Shown here piece by piece: positions 24,341 through 36,754 of a stretch of DNA of 64,000 nt. The position numbers were made by a program, and so were the translations under genes. How positions within the stretch are numbered: position 1 is the stretch's first letter; every line of letters begins with the position of its first letter. This stretch comes from Mortierella alpina. Taxonomy: Eukaryota; Mortierellomycota; Mortierellomycetes; Mortierellales; Mortierellaceae. The stretch covers positions 868,001-932,000 of the forward strand of contig JANATF010000006.1 in assembly GCA_029449245.1 (NCBI GenBank), read 5' to 3'. Under the pieces are notes generated by a model, which did not search any database, had not been told where the DNA came from, and worked only from the letters and a program-made list of their open reading frames with translations.

Positions 24341-25671
24341 AATGGGATGGATGTGGTTTTGGATGAGGTGGGAGTGTGGATGGGAGTGTGATTGGAGATC
24401 AAGAAGGAAGAAACACAAGCAGATGCCTGCGCACCCTTTTTATACTCTACTACTGCAATTTGTGACTTTGGAGAGCGATGGTGGAAGAAAGATCTCCTCA
24501 TATCAACACGTCACCCACGCAGTGGAAGGTGTCTCCGGATCCACCAACACCGCTCCTACCGCTATCGAGTCAGGACGCCCACTCGGTATACTCCTATAGT
24601 CTATTGGCATACAACAACCGAATCCCGAAGACACGTATAAAGAAGGACGCAAACGCGAGTCATCATTCTGGGAATATTGTTGGGCCGTGCTTGCTGTTGC
24701 CACTATACCCGTGGTAACTGCAGCCCACAGTAAGTCAACGATGTCTCTAGGCGCGAGTGTGAAAGTGACCATGAACGTGGTACTGCAAGTCATATTTTAG
24801 CACTCTTGCCCAACAACGATGACTTCATGATGTGATGTGGTCGCAAATGTAGCCTGAGCATTGGTTGTTGAAATGCTCAGACATCCGAGCTGCTGGTTCT
24901 CGCGCTGCTCCCCTTAGGCTCCAGTAAAGTCAAAGTCAAGTCGTAGGAACTGATCTCACGCACTGAACCCTAAGTCTCCTCGATTGGCTCAACTCGCGAG
25001 AGACAGCGCGCGCTACAAATGTAAGTTGGCCTTGGGTAAGAGTGCATTGCCATGACGATATAACCCAGTTCCGCTGTTACCTGTCACCGGTTAAAGGCGC
25101 GTCGTTGCAATGAGGACACGCGGTCATAATTCGTTGTAAAAAATTGATGGTTGCGGGTGCCGTTGTCCTATCCCACATAAAGCATCAAGAATCCAGTACA
25201 GCTGCAGTACACTCCACGCCAAGATGATTCGACGCGTGGCGCTGCGAGCCGCTCTTGGCAATGTGTGCGTGGGGTGTTAAGGCGGAAGAGGTTGCAAGTG
25301 CTAGATGTCGCGCAGGCCGTGCACTTTCAAGTTCGGCTCAGCAATGGCCATATGCCAAGGGGTTGATCCCACTATACGACGGTCGGAAATCTCGGCCGAG
25401 ACAAGCCTCCCCAACCGACGACTCCGTGGACGTGCTTACCGTGTGCGCTGCACGTTTAAACCTTTTGTATCTCCCCCACAAGTTTTCTCGGCGCCTCGTT
25501 GCACATCCGCTCTCGCTTCTCTTCCCTCACTTTCTTTTTCTCGCCCTTCATCATTCTCCTTCTCGCTCTCTTGCTCACTCTCTCTTTTCGCGATTTTGTT
25601 CTCTCACTTTACTCGATAAGCACTTGCACGGACGTTGACAAACGCCTCTTGTTCATAGCCACAACGACACT
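24341..25671. other. Divergent promoter region of SOD1 and the P450 gene
   Basis: The two genes diverge from this 1.3-kb gap. It contains the SOD1 TATA element and a CT-rich tract before the P450 start (25470-25610). Short frames around 25255-25640 look like leader sequence and resemble nothing known. Confidence 0.5.
24437..24446 (-). promoter_or_regulatory. TATA box of SOD1
   Basis: On the minus strand the sequence GTATAAAAAG lies about 100 bp upstream of the SOD1 start codon at 24340. Confidence 0.7.
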
Positions 25672-27984
25672 ATGGCAGTCTTGTCCCGACTTTCAACCCT
25701 ACCAGCCATCCTCAATGGACTGCTGGATCAATTTCCAAAGCTTCTTATAAACTTAACGACGTTCAAGGGCTTTGCCCAGTTACTGCTCACCTTGGCGGTC
25801 GCGCGAACGCTGTACAAGGTAAAAAAATCCTCGCCTCCACATTTTCTCACCGTGTCACTTTATCAGGTTCAGACCGCACCATGTGCGCTGTGCGTTTCAG
25901 CTTCTGGTATTCAATCTTGGAGGCCCGATAACTTATCATACGTTCTATTGTCGATCTAGGTCATATATAACGCCTACTTGCATCCCTTGAGCCATCTTCC
26001 CGCCACTTTCTTTTCGTACACCTATTTTTTCACTGCTCTGGGTGTATACTCCGGGCGAAGGTGAGGATGGCACTTAATTGTGAATATTGCATCAGACAGC
26101 AGTTGGTTTCTCACCAATAGCGCATTACGTTACTCATATCAACCTAGCCACTACTTTCTGCCATCGACACACAAGCGACATGGCAAGGTTGTTCGAGTAG
26201 GCACGTATACATACCGCTTGGGCTGTCGATACCTGTTCATGACTCGGCTTGCATGTCTAATATGAATTTATCGCCTGATCCAATTACTCTTGCAGCCCCA
26301 GATATCGTATCGTTCGCAGACAAGGAAGCGATTCGGGATATTCTTGTCTCCACGGACTATCCTAAGAGTGAAATTCATGAAGGCCTTGAGCTCTATAAGC
26401 AGCACAATCTGTTTTCATCCCGCAACAAGGACTTTCACAAGAACAGGGTATGTATATATCGATCTTGTCATCCACATTGAATACACGGTGCTTGTGATTT
26501 TCAGGTCAACTGAGTTGCTCTATATGATTTCATAGAGAAGGCTCGTGGCCCCAGCTTTCGGCCTACAGTACCTCCGCACTCTCGAGCCTATCATGCATGA
26601 CTGCATCCATGTCATGATCAAGAAAATCGACGAGATCCTTGCGGATCCCCGATCCGTCAAGACAGGCAAGGAAAGGAGAGCCAAAGTTCTTCCACCAGGA
26701 CATATCAATATATGTTCGTTTATGAACCGACTCTCATTGGACATCATCGGTGAGACGGCGTTTGGAGAAAGTTTCCAGATGGTCCGCGACGATGATCACC
26801 CCATTCCGCGACAAATGGCCAAGACGCTCAAGAGAAGCATGCAACAGCTCTTCAATCCTTGGATGAAATGGATACTACCGCTGGATACCTCGTTCATCGA
26901 CTTTGCGAGAGAGCGAGTCGAGGTCAGGAAAGAGGCTGGCGAGCAAGGCAGGAGGGCCGACTTGTTGCAGTTCTTGATTGATGCCCAAGCCAAAGAGCGA
27001 GCGGATGGGAACGGAGAGACGGGCGACGAATATGCAGACATGATAGCTGGGAAGCTCACGGATCGCGCTGTTCACACAGAGGCACTCGTATTTCTGTAAG
27101 TGACCAACCAGTCTATGTAACTTGCCTATTTTTCGTGTTCACACGCGTTGATACCTTTAATGACCTCCACAGCGTTACAACAGCATTGCGGGATCAGAGA
27201 CATCGTCGACCGCTATTACAAATACATTGATGTACTTGGTCAAAAATCCTACTACTCTTAAAAGACTGCGCGAGGAACTGGATCAAGCAACAGCAAGTAA
27301 CCCTATTGCAGCATTGCCTACATACGACCAAGTGCGCAATCTGTCCTATCTCACTGCTTGCATCAACGAGTCGATGCGTCTGCGACCAGTCGCGGCTACA
27401 GGTAAAAACAGTGCGGTATCTTTCGGTCCATAGTGAGCATCGCAAGTTCATACTGCTAACAAAATGGCATGTGGTGGGTATATCTAGGTCTGCCGCGGGA
27501 GATCACGGAAGACACGGTTCTTGCAGGATACAAAATTCCAAAGGGAACAGGTAAAAACCAAAGGAAACACATGAACTGATGAAAACAAAACTCTGTGAAG
27601 ACTGCGCGTCTAAAAGGCTCGACCTCGTTGTCTTACATTTCTCCACGCCGCTATGTAGTTGTCTTGGCTCAGCTTCCGCAGCTACACTGGAGCGAGGAGT
27701 ATTTTCCCAAGGCTGGCAGCTTCATTCCAGAGCGTTGGATCCCGGAAGAGTCCCCCTTCCGACCTGTTGAGGACTTTACATTCTATCCATTCTCGGCTGG
27801 AACAAGAAATTGTGTTGGCAAGAACTTTGCTATGATGGAGATGCGGTTGATCCTGGCGACGATCTTGACCACGTATGACATTGAGTACGTGCCTCGCCAA
27901 CGCGATGACTATGTGCAATTTATCACCACCGCTTTCGCGACAGAGAGCTATGTGATCAAGATGAAGAAGAGCCAGAAGGCGTGA
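25672..27984 (+). CDS. Cytochrome P450 monooxygenase
   Basis: About seven exons encode a microsomal-type P450. The N-terminus (25672 on) has a hydrophobic anchor around FAQLLLTLAVA. An alpha-helical core follows, including NRLSLDIIGETAFGESF. The I-helix oxygen-binding motif reads IAGSETSSTAITNTLMYLV, made by a splice into 27186. The ExxR pair is ESMRLRP, the PERF-like segment is FIPERW, and the heme loop is FYPFSAGTRNCVGKNFAMME with the axial cysteine in place. Such enzymes oxidise lipids, sterols or xenobiotics using a P450 reductase. I cannot assign a CYP family or substrate. All catalytic motifs are intact, so the gene looks functional. Confidence 0.92.
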
Positions 27985-28335
27985 ATCGAGTGTGTCTAGC
28001 CGTGGTCAGCAACAGGAAATATAACATGGATTATTCAACCTTTGATGCAACCTCTTGTCTTTCTGATATCGAGAGCGTGTTTATATTTGCTATCCACCAT
28101 ACTCTTTGACCTAGTAAATGCAGTGGGTACCAGTAGTCGATTTGCGCATTAAACGCGTTTTGCTCCGCCGCCCATCCGCGGAGGGCGGAGCGAATGCGCC
28201 AAGGCCCGCGGGTGCAGTGGCTTGGCACTCGTAGACTTCACGCTGTTGCTAAGCACCTTGCCGCATTCGCATTCGCATTCGCCTTTGCCCATTGCCCACC
28301 TCCACACCCACGTCCATCCCTCGTCGCCCCTGCCA
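27985..28335. other. Intergenic between P450 and PY-motif gene
   Basis: This contains the P450 3' region and the short promoter of the next gene on the same strand. A GCATTC repeat lies near 28262-28280. No gene is seen. Confidence 0.5.
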
Positions 28336-30348
28336 ATGTCATTCCCAGCCGACAAAAAGGACAGCAAGCAGGCGAGCGGCCACATCGTCGATGCTGTGAC
28401 CCCCGAACAGGAGAGAGAGATGTTTGGGCGACAGTCCCCTTACGCCTCCAGCAGCGGGCCATCAACTGCAGGGGCACCGTCTGCCGCATCCCCTTCTGCT
28501 TATGCAGGACCGCCCTCTGTCTATGCCGCACCGCCTTCTGTCCATGGAGCCCCACCCTCTGTGTACGCGGCTCCACCTTCTGCAAGACCACCTTCTGCAG
28601 CACCGGCAGCATCCTCTCCTTTACCCGCAGCAAATCCTCAGACTCGGGACCGTGAGAGCCCAGTGCAGAGCCATAGTCCTCAAGGTAACATAGGGTATAT
28701 TGTCAAGACGGAAACAAGTCTGAGAGAAAATGACAAATATTCATGTTCACCCTCCATTTTCTCCAGCAATAGCAGTAGCTATCGATACCCCCTCAGTAGA
28801 CGAGCCTCCTCCTTCATACGAGGAGGTGGCACGCTCAAGGGCGCCTCAAACTCAGTACGGTGATACCCAGAACCAGGAAGGATATACCAGCCCTTCGGCG
28901 CCATTGCTCGGGAGGAACCCCGCCAGCGGCTACTCTAGTATCCCTATCCCCCCGCCGCGACCCCCCTCACCTAGTCCAAGTTGTAAGTGAACGCCATGAC
29001 TTGCTCTTTCGTCTCTGGCCTTTACGTTCGGTCACGATGGTACTAACACGAACCCTCGCTTCCCAGCAACGTCAGTTCCATATCCAGACCGAGCACGCCG
29101 ATTCAACAAGTTCTGGCTGCTCTTCTTTGTTGTCATTGTTGTGCTATTGCTCATGGATGATGGCGACCCTGCGGTGAGTTCCTGTATCATGGATACAGGA
29201 CTTTTGACCTCCGACATGAACTTTACAGGGCTGACCAGGCTCTGTACACTCGTTCATTTTGCCCTTGTTCAATTAGGACGGAGAGAATGAGTGCGATAGA
29301 CGGCCAAGATACACGAAAACCATTTGCGACTTTTCGATGTCACCAAACTTGGACGACTTTTCAATTAATATCTCCAATATGGTAAGTTGTATATTCGAGT
29401 TCAATATTAGGGAGGGCTCAAACGATCCATGGCGACACTATAAATTGCTGGCGAAGCTTTAAACGTGGATGGACTCATGCTTCGTCGTTATAGGTAGGCT
29501 TGGTCACGGTGGAGCAGGCGCCACCGGGCGATCCCTCGCCCTTCACAAAACTCCTCGTTGAAGCATCAGCACTGGATCGGGATGACCTCGGCGCAATTCA
29601 GTTTGGTGCACGAGAGAATGATAACGCATGCCTCGTCACGCTGTCATACAGCGAACGCTTGACTACTGATTGTTTGAGGGCAACCATCAAAATCGTTATT
29701 CCCGCCAATGCGACGACGCTTCAGCGTTTGAAGACGTCGATTAGCGAAGGCAATTTAACCATCAGTCTTTTGGAGTCGTTGCAACCACGGCAGATCCGAA
29801 TTCAGGAACTAGATACGAAGGTTATGACTGGACATATTAACATTCAAGCAAATGTGCTCTCCTGGGCCCGACTTGGCGGTAGCGTTGGCACAATTGCAGG
29901 CAAGATTATTGTTGGGAAGGAATTGCAAGTCAATATGGTCAACGGCGGTGTATCGCTTGATCTTGCACAGAGCCGGGAGACAAATGTCATGGATGCAAAG
30001 GTCGAAGTCATGACTGGGAGTGCAAAAGTTAATATGGTACGTTCACTGCGTCTCGAGCTTTGTATGGAACTATCAGCTCTCGGCCATGAAAGGGTTGCGG
30101 ACTGACTAAAATGTTGGCCACTTTAATAGGTTACACCTTATCAAGGAGTTTTCAAAGTGGAGACGAATAACGGATGGGCAAAGGTGGATCCGGACCCAGG
30201 CAGAACGCACTTTTCGTCATTCAGCAGCAAGTCCATCAAGGGCTGGAACTCCGTCAAGGATAAAGAACCTAGCTCCTCGGCCTCGAATTTAAGACTTCTG
30301 GCCCGGAACGGAGACGTTGAGCTTTCCTTGGCCAGAGTAGAACTTTAG
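28336..30348 (+). CDS. Single-pass membrane protein with PY motif and external repeat domain
   Basis: I do not recognise the family. The first exon starts MSFPADKKDSKQ and contains a degenerate Pro/Ser/Tyr repeat (PPSVYAA, PPSVHGA, PPSVYAA). The next exon carries VDEPPPSYEEVARS, a PPxY motif of the kind bound by WW domains of Rsp5/NEDD4 ubiquitin ligases. After a short splice comes a basic stretch (PDRARRFNKF) and one membrane helix (WLLFFVVIVVLLLM). The remaining roughly 280 residues (29280-30348) include NLTIS and NATT sequons, and strand-rich segments such as VMTGHINIQANVL and EVMTGSAKVNMV. They resemble adhesin-like beta-solenoid domains (DUF4097 type). The orientation is probably N-terminus inside, which would expose the PY motif to the cytosol. 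The ATG at 28222 upstream is in frame but gives an unlikely His-rich leader. Confidence 0.75.
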
Positions 30349-31715
30349 AGCGGAATGCCTTCACACATACAAACAAAGATACCTGCAAAGAAACCTTATC
30401 TGAGCGTAGAAACAAACATGAAACATTCCCACGTGGAGAGAAAGGTGCACGGATGTGGAGCAGAAATTGCTGTGCCAAATCATGAGCATGAACCTCCACA
30501 TTTTTAAAGGGTGCGATTGTGTAGGCTAAACACACTTCAGGACGTGCTTGTGCTTCTGTAGAGATGCGCTTTTTTCTGCTTTTGGTAAAAAACGACTCAC
30601 GCCCATGCAGTGGATAGACACGTGTTTGGACATACAGTTATTCTGAGTAGTAATCCTGCAAGCTGTTTGTGGACATGGCTTCAGAGAGAATGGATATGGG
30701 AGGACATTGATGCGAGAACAACAGAGGCAGCAAGTGTATGGCATGAGCCATCAGACTGGCCTGCGTGCACCACCCAATTACAGCAATTACAGCAGGTCGA
30801 GCACTGACACTTCTGTCGTAAGAGTATTCAGAATCGAAGCGGCAAAAACACTTCGCCACCTGTCCACACCTACCAGCTTAAGACGAACAAACGTCCTTTT
30901 GTCTGCCACCTTCCGTGTGCTGCTATGACGGATACCCGGGGTTGCTCGTGAACTGGCCTACGAGAGAGAACAGTGATCAAGAGTCTTCCCTGGTTGCTCT
31001 ACCATCACTTGCGTGGCCATATGACAGGAAAGGCAAGCCATTATCCGCCATATTTGCCACCGCTCCTGCTCTCATTTCTCTTTCTCCTCTTTTCAAGTTA
31101 TTGACCTCCTCGTTCTCACCTCTGTAAATAGACCCACGTGGACTCCTTCCCAGGTGCAGTAGTGTACCACCACCAGCTGCCGCCTGCGCTGGACACCCAA
31201 AACTGTTTGGAACATTCCTCCTCAAGAGTGCCATCCAGACAGCTGCGCGGAGTTGACGCCAGTCAGCGTTCAAGCCAGCAATAATAGTAAGCGTCTGCCT
31301 TGCAACGTACATGTGAGGACTTGATTTTGTGTCAACAAAACTCACTCCCTCGTTTATCTGTATGATATGCTCTAGCTCTCTCCAACTGCAAGATTTAGCT
31401 AGCTAAATAGTCATTTGAGTAGCGCCATTATCAAGTACCTGCCTGAATGGATGCCGTCCTCTGACCATGGACTTTCTTTGACGTCCATCTACCTGTCCTT
31501 CCGTGACCTTGATTTCAATTTTTATGCGGCATGTGAGTGCCTTCAGTTAATCGTATTCAGTGCTCGAGCGCAACATATATCCTATATATCCCTGTTGGCA
31601 GCATTTGCCGACAACGTCAGTATAAAATTAGGCCGTCCACGCCTCTCTTGTTCTGCACGCTCTTCTTTCATTTGCCTATCTCCATCTCCATCCTCATCCT
31701 TAACCACCAAACGCA
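30349..31715. other. Intergenic region, no gene seen
   Basis: About 1.4 kb separate the PY-motif gene from the CCR4-like pseudogene. Short frames on both strands have no protein-like features. The right end holds a TATA element at 31621. Confidence 0.5.
31621..31629 (+). promoter_or_regulatory. TATA box upstream of CCR4-like gene
   Basis: The sequence TATAAAATT lies 95 bp upstream of the ATG at 31716. The promoter still looks intact although the coding region is damaged. Confidence 0.6.
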
Positions 31716-33547
31716 ATGACAGTCAACACGAGCAACTGGTATTCTCCATACACATCCTCCTCCTCCTCCTCCTCCTCCTCCTCCTCCTCCGCATCTCCAT
31801 CCTTCAAGTCGGTCCACAGAGACAGGGTTAGTGCATCATATTTCAATTCACTCTCTGGGTGAACTTGATGAAAAATATTTTGAATATTCAAACGCATTCA
31901 TCGTCCATCTCTAACTTATCCATCCTCCTTCTCCATCTCATCCATCCCATTCTCTGCCGTATTTTCCAGAGTTCTTGAGCGTCGTTTCGTACAACCTCCT
32001 GTCGAACACGCTGGCTCTGAATGACTCCAAGTTCGATGGACACGTGTACGCTCCAGACCTACTGGAGTGGACAGCAAGAAGGACGCGGATCTTGGATGAG
32101 ATTGCCGGTAAGGGTCTCACTTAAAAAATACTCGTGGCCCTTTAGCCTACAACGCCGACGTGGTATGCGTCCAGGAGTTGGACGAGAGTGACTATGAAGT
32201 CGCCTTCTGCCATGGAATGCTCGAACTCGGTTACGGTGGCAAAATATTCAAGATACGTAACACTAGCACGCGCGTGAAGCACGGAATGGCCATGTTTTAA
32301 AAACTTGACAGGTGAGTACGCGTACTTGCAGGTCAATCCTGTACAAGCAAAGTGAGTACTGCTGCCACTAACATTTGATGATCACTTTCCGCATGTATCT
32401 AGGGCAATATTTGTTAGTGATTGCCCCGATCCCCTTTCCGCAGGGGACAGTTGAAGGCGTGGACCATGCGGGATCATGTTGGTACTCGATGTCGAAGTTG
32501 GTAAGGTGAAAGAATACTAATTCAATCCCGTTGATGATGGCTACGCATGGGCCAATTCCACTCACTATCGCTTATTATTTTGAATGATGATAGTCTCTGA
32601 GATACTGCAGCGCGTATGTGTTGCTACCACACATATCCCCAGAAGTGACAGCCAGGTTGGTCTCAGAAAGGTGGGCTAGGTGATGGTGGTGCTCTCGGCC
32701 GCCATAGCCTTGATTGAAAAGAACTGATCAATGGCCTTCAGTAAGTCTCAACTGCTTGATGTTTGCTTCTGCGATGATCTCTTGATCTGGATGCCAACTA
32801 ACAACCCTTGCTCGCTTTGTTCCATACATATTTTTTAGTATTTACCGGCGACTTTAACGCCCACCTTGATGACTTCCTCATCGAGTACATCCTTTCAGGT
32901 AGGCAGCGAATACAGAAACGATATGTCCAAGGGACCCTTTCATCTTTTTCTAATTTATTTTTCTATTTTTTTAATACAATACAAGGCTCTGCGGACCTCG
33001 CTCAGATGCCTCTGGAGAACAGAAACCGCCCCTTCAAGTCTTCAGGCTCACTCCTGAGAGGATTCAAGGTCCAGACCCAGGCTCTGAGGGATATCCTCTC
33101 GCCCTCGACCTCTGTCTCGAAGTCAGACAAGCGGAAGGCGAAGAAGCCATCCCAGGTAAGGAGCTGTCCGTCGCAGAGAAGCTGCGCACCATGATCAAGT
33201 CTGGTAAGGATTTGATGAATATGGTGGTGTCCTATCCTATGCATACAGCCAGTGTGTATAGTTTGGCCACCAACGTAGACTTCATTTTCCACGGCGTGAT
33301 CATTGGTAGCCGTAGGTTGGAAGTCGTGGCACGCCTCGAGCTCCCTGAGAGGCTGGCACGACTGAAAGCCAGGCTACCAGTGGCCCACGTTGGATCTGAC
33401 CACTTTGCACTTGGCGCAAAGTTCCGCATCGCGGACAGCGTGGTCGGGGTGGGGTGGTCAAGCACCTCAGACTACATCAGACTCCCGAATGATGGGAAGC
33501 CTGTAGTCGAGGTGGACGCCACGGACAAGAAGCGCTACTTCCTCTAG
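31716..33547 (+). pseudogene. CCR4/Angel/nocturnin-type EEP nuclease, decaying
   Basis: Readable pieces follow the endonuclease/exonuclease/phosphatase fold of CCR4-type deadenylases. They are SVVSYNLLSNTLA (31975), ADVVCVQELDESDYE with the catalytic glutamate, VKHGMAMF (32270), VCVATTHIPRSDSQVG, VFTGDFNAHLDDFLIEYIL with the GDFN motif, and a C-terminal VGSDHFALGAKF with the SDH motif. The reading frame is broken after KHGMAMF by a TAA at 32298-32300; family members read on here with F/Y-K, so one base seems lost. The middle (about 32330-32700) no longer gives a continuous frame. The first exon has a TCC repeat coding for polyserine. The ends are well preserved, which suggests recent decay or an unresolved intron structure. 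Confidence 0.75.
31757..31790 (+). repeat. TCC trinucleotide repeat (polyserine)
   Basis: Eleven or so TCC units encode a serine run near the N-terminus of the CCR4-like gene. Such repeats change length easily. Confidence 0.9.
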
Positions 33548-34918
33548 TAGACTTCTTGAACAGGTCTGACGGGATGGATGAGTGGAGGAAGTGGAGCGGA
33601 GGAGGTGGAGCGGAGGAGTGGAGCGGATGAGGTTCCGTTGAGGAGTTCGCATGCAATCGTAGTTGTACCTTTTATGTTATTTTATTAAACGATTGTGGTG
33701 CTCTGTACTTTCGTTTTGGTGATGCTGAATGGCATGGATATGCATATCAAGTAGTGACGTAAAGCAAGTCTTTGAGAAATGAGTCCGGAGCCCTTGTGTC
33801 GGAAGAGAAACTACATGCGTTGATCTACATCCCAGATACATGCAAGTTTGAACATCATCCCTTTCTCCATCCTTATCAGTCCAGGCGAGCACAACTGAAA
33901 CTCAACCTCCGGTAGACACAGAGTAGGTACATAGTCATAGACGCGATGAGCTGCACGCAGTTCTCTTCACACAGAGCGAAGAAGGCATGGTTTGTGAATG
34001 AGAAGTTCCTCTTTGACAACCAACTTCACTGGGTTAACGTGTCTCTTCTAAAACAATCTGAGACCGACAAGCTACATGTTTCTGATCCGGACAATGAACA
34101 CTACCTGCGTTTGAACCATGTTCCTGTCGCGCACCCATCCACAGCCCGCTACTAAACTTCGCCATCCTTTGGTCGCTTCTGCGACCATTGCTGTTGACTG
34201 CAATGCTTCTACTAAGTCAATACGTACTGTACTGCAGGAATTAGTAGCCTCATCGAAAAATCCAATAGGTGTCTCCTCTAGTTCCCTTGGCAGTCGATGG
34301 TCACCCAGTCCTAAGTAACATCCCATAGCTTGCCGTTACGTTAATACATAGGTCGACAACACAGGGGTGTGTTGCAGATCCAAGATACCGCCAGTCACGC
34401 CCAATATATTGGGCAGAAGCTGCAAGTCCTTGAGGAGCAAGTGTATGGCGATCACGGCGGGTGTACAATGCTCTTCTTAAACTTTGAACTCGCGCTGAAG
34501 ACACGCGTGTCATAACTGAAGCCACACTCTTTGATCTTGTTGCGAGAGGTCTTCCTCTCTGGATCGTGAGCGAATGAAAAGGATGGGATGAGCGACTGTG
34601 AGAGTATCCATACGAGGTATCAAGAGTGGGATCCAGCTTCCGAGCTGTGTTGATCAGTGCAGCATAGAAAAGCAAATATGTTGAAGTATTGGTCGCGCAA
34701 GGAAAGAATAGAGTCTGCCATGATGATGACAGACTGAGCTAGCTGAGGAATAAAGAAAACTCAACGATGCAAAAGAAGAAACCTGTTCGGAACGGCCTCT
34801 ACCCTGCGGGCGCCTCACTTAAGACTGAACATCATCCAGCCCCAGCTCCATCGGCAACATTGGAAGGTTTTTAGAAAAAATACGTGGACTACAAGGAACC
34901 AATTTCTATACTCTATTC
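33548..34918. other. Intergenic with short purine-rich tandem repeat
   Basis: A GTGGAGCGGAGGA-type repeat lies at about 33588-33632, directly after the CCR4-like stop codon. Further right are short frames on both strands (for example 34326-34072 minus), which I cannot assign. No RNA gene is seen. Confidence 0.45.
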
Positions 34919-36754
34919 TCATAGCTTGCCAACTGCCGCCATCTCTTGGGCTACGGCTGATTCGGAAGGGCCAACCTTCAGTACTCCGGCCTTAGTTTTA
35001 TCTTCCCTAGCCTCAGCCTTGCCCTCGTTTATGGAGCAACTGCTACCATTCACAGAGTGAATTCCCTTTTCTTGATCGTCTGTGTTAGCCTCCGGAACCT
35101 TGCCCGAGAACTCGATCGGGTCGTGGTTCGATGCCACGGCAGCCGCCAGAACAAACCCAACGCCTCCAATCACGCCAAAGGTATAAAACGCGGCTCGGTA
35201 TCCAGCCATAAGTCCATCCAAACCGTCAGAAGGCTTTTCATGAGCCTGCTGCATGATGGTCGAGAGTGCAAGACCGATAGGACCTCCAAGTTGCATGGCG
35301 ACGTTGAAGATGGCACCCACCACGCCCTGATCCTCGTCGCTTGCATCAGCCACCGCGTTCATCTGACAGGACATCCACGTGGGTGTGATGCCGAAGCAAT
35401 TGACGATCAAAGCTGGAAAGGCATAGTGCCAATAGGTAGATCCAGGGACGATCTGAGCAAAGATAGCGGAGCTTCCAATGACAAAGCACCACCCGATCAG
35501 CATTGTGAACTTGGTCCTCATGTATGCAAACAGTTTTGTAACCGTGTACAATCCAATGGTGAGGCCGATTCCATGGACAATATAGCAGCACGCGGTAATC
35601 AGGGGCGAGTACTTGAGCACGTTCTGGAACGTCAGCGACGTATAAAAGATCATGACGTTGTACGTGGCTACGAGGCAGATGATTACGACAACACTGGATA
35701 CAAGACGACGGGACCTCCAGATGTGGAAGGGCATGATGGGGTAATCAATGCGCGACTCCCAGAAAACGAAGGTTGCAAGGAGAACGATGCCAACCAGGAA
35801 CGGTGCAAGTGTCTTGGCGGAAGCCCATCCAGCGGTCGAGGACTCGGAGAGATAATAGATGATAAGAATGATGCCGGCCATGAACAGAGCGACACCGCCA
35901 TAGTCGATGCGGCGATCAGTGGTTTCGGGATCTCTGCTGGTCTCAGTAATGACCAGGGCGCTGATAACAGCAAGGATGGCGGCGACAATAGCAGAGAAAA
36001 AAAAGACCCAGTACCAGCCGATGGTCGCGTCAAAGATACCACCCAATAGAACACCGACCGTTTGACCGGCACATGAAGCAGCACCAAACATGGCAAGTGC
36101 AAATGTGCGCTCAGGTCCAAGTGGAAACTTTGTCGTCATCAAGGCTAACGCAGAAGGTCTATCAAGGACTGTCAGAGGGGACTGCCGACACTCTAACGAT
36201 GGCCGATTGCGTTCTGAAATGCGAAAAATCCTACATGGTAAAGCCGGCGCCGGCGCCTTGCATGCCTCGAGCGACGGACATGAAGATTGGGTGCCTAGCA
36301 AAGCCGCAGACTAGTGACCAGATAGCGAACCACGCATTTCCCAACAAGAATATCCGGCGGTGGCCAAACAGATCACCCAGTCGTCCGCCTACCAGCAGAA
36401 AGGCAGCATATGTCAACGCATAGGCGCTCATGACCCTACACAAGGCAGCAATAGGAAAGAGAGATTCGGTGAGTGTTACCATCCGTGATTGCACTTGGGA
36501 CATACATCTTGAATGAACACTCACCACTGAAGCTGATTTTGTGCATAGTGTACGTCGCGTAGGATAGAGGGCAAGGCAATTGTGACCGAATTGACGTTGA
36601 TAAGATCCAGCATCGGCGCCGAGCAGAGTAGGAACAACAATAGCCCTTTGGATTGACCAATTCGATTATACCATGGCAGCCTCTGAACATCGTTACCTTG
36701 ACTGGCAGCGTGTTTAGAGGTAGTCGCGATGTTGGTGGCGCTTGTCGCTGACAT
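34919..36754 (-). CDS. MFS transporter, DHA2 (14-helix) drug efflux type
   Basis: Exons 36754-36525, 36435-36235 and 36158-34919 join in phase to give 556 residues. The N-terminal helix carries LINVNSVTIALPSILRD, the DHA2 motif D1. Motif A is LVGGRLGDLFGHRRIFLLG, and motif C lies in AGQTVGVLLGGIFDATIGWY. At least twelve hydrophobic helices follow, with the central pair expected for 14-helix members. The C-terminal tail is charged. These proton antiporters export drugs, toxins or metabolites across the plasma membrane. The substrate is unknown and no biosynthetic cluster is visible nearby. Frame and motifs are intact. Confidence 0.9.

Noticed and set aside
35057-36049. 330-codon plus-strand frame
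   Set aside because: It lies antisense to the MFS transporter coding exon; codon structure follows the transporter frame.
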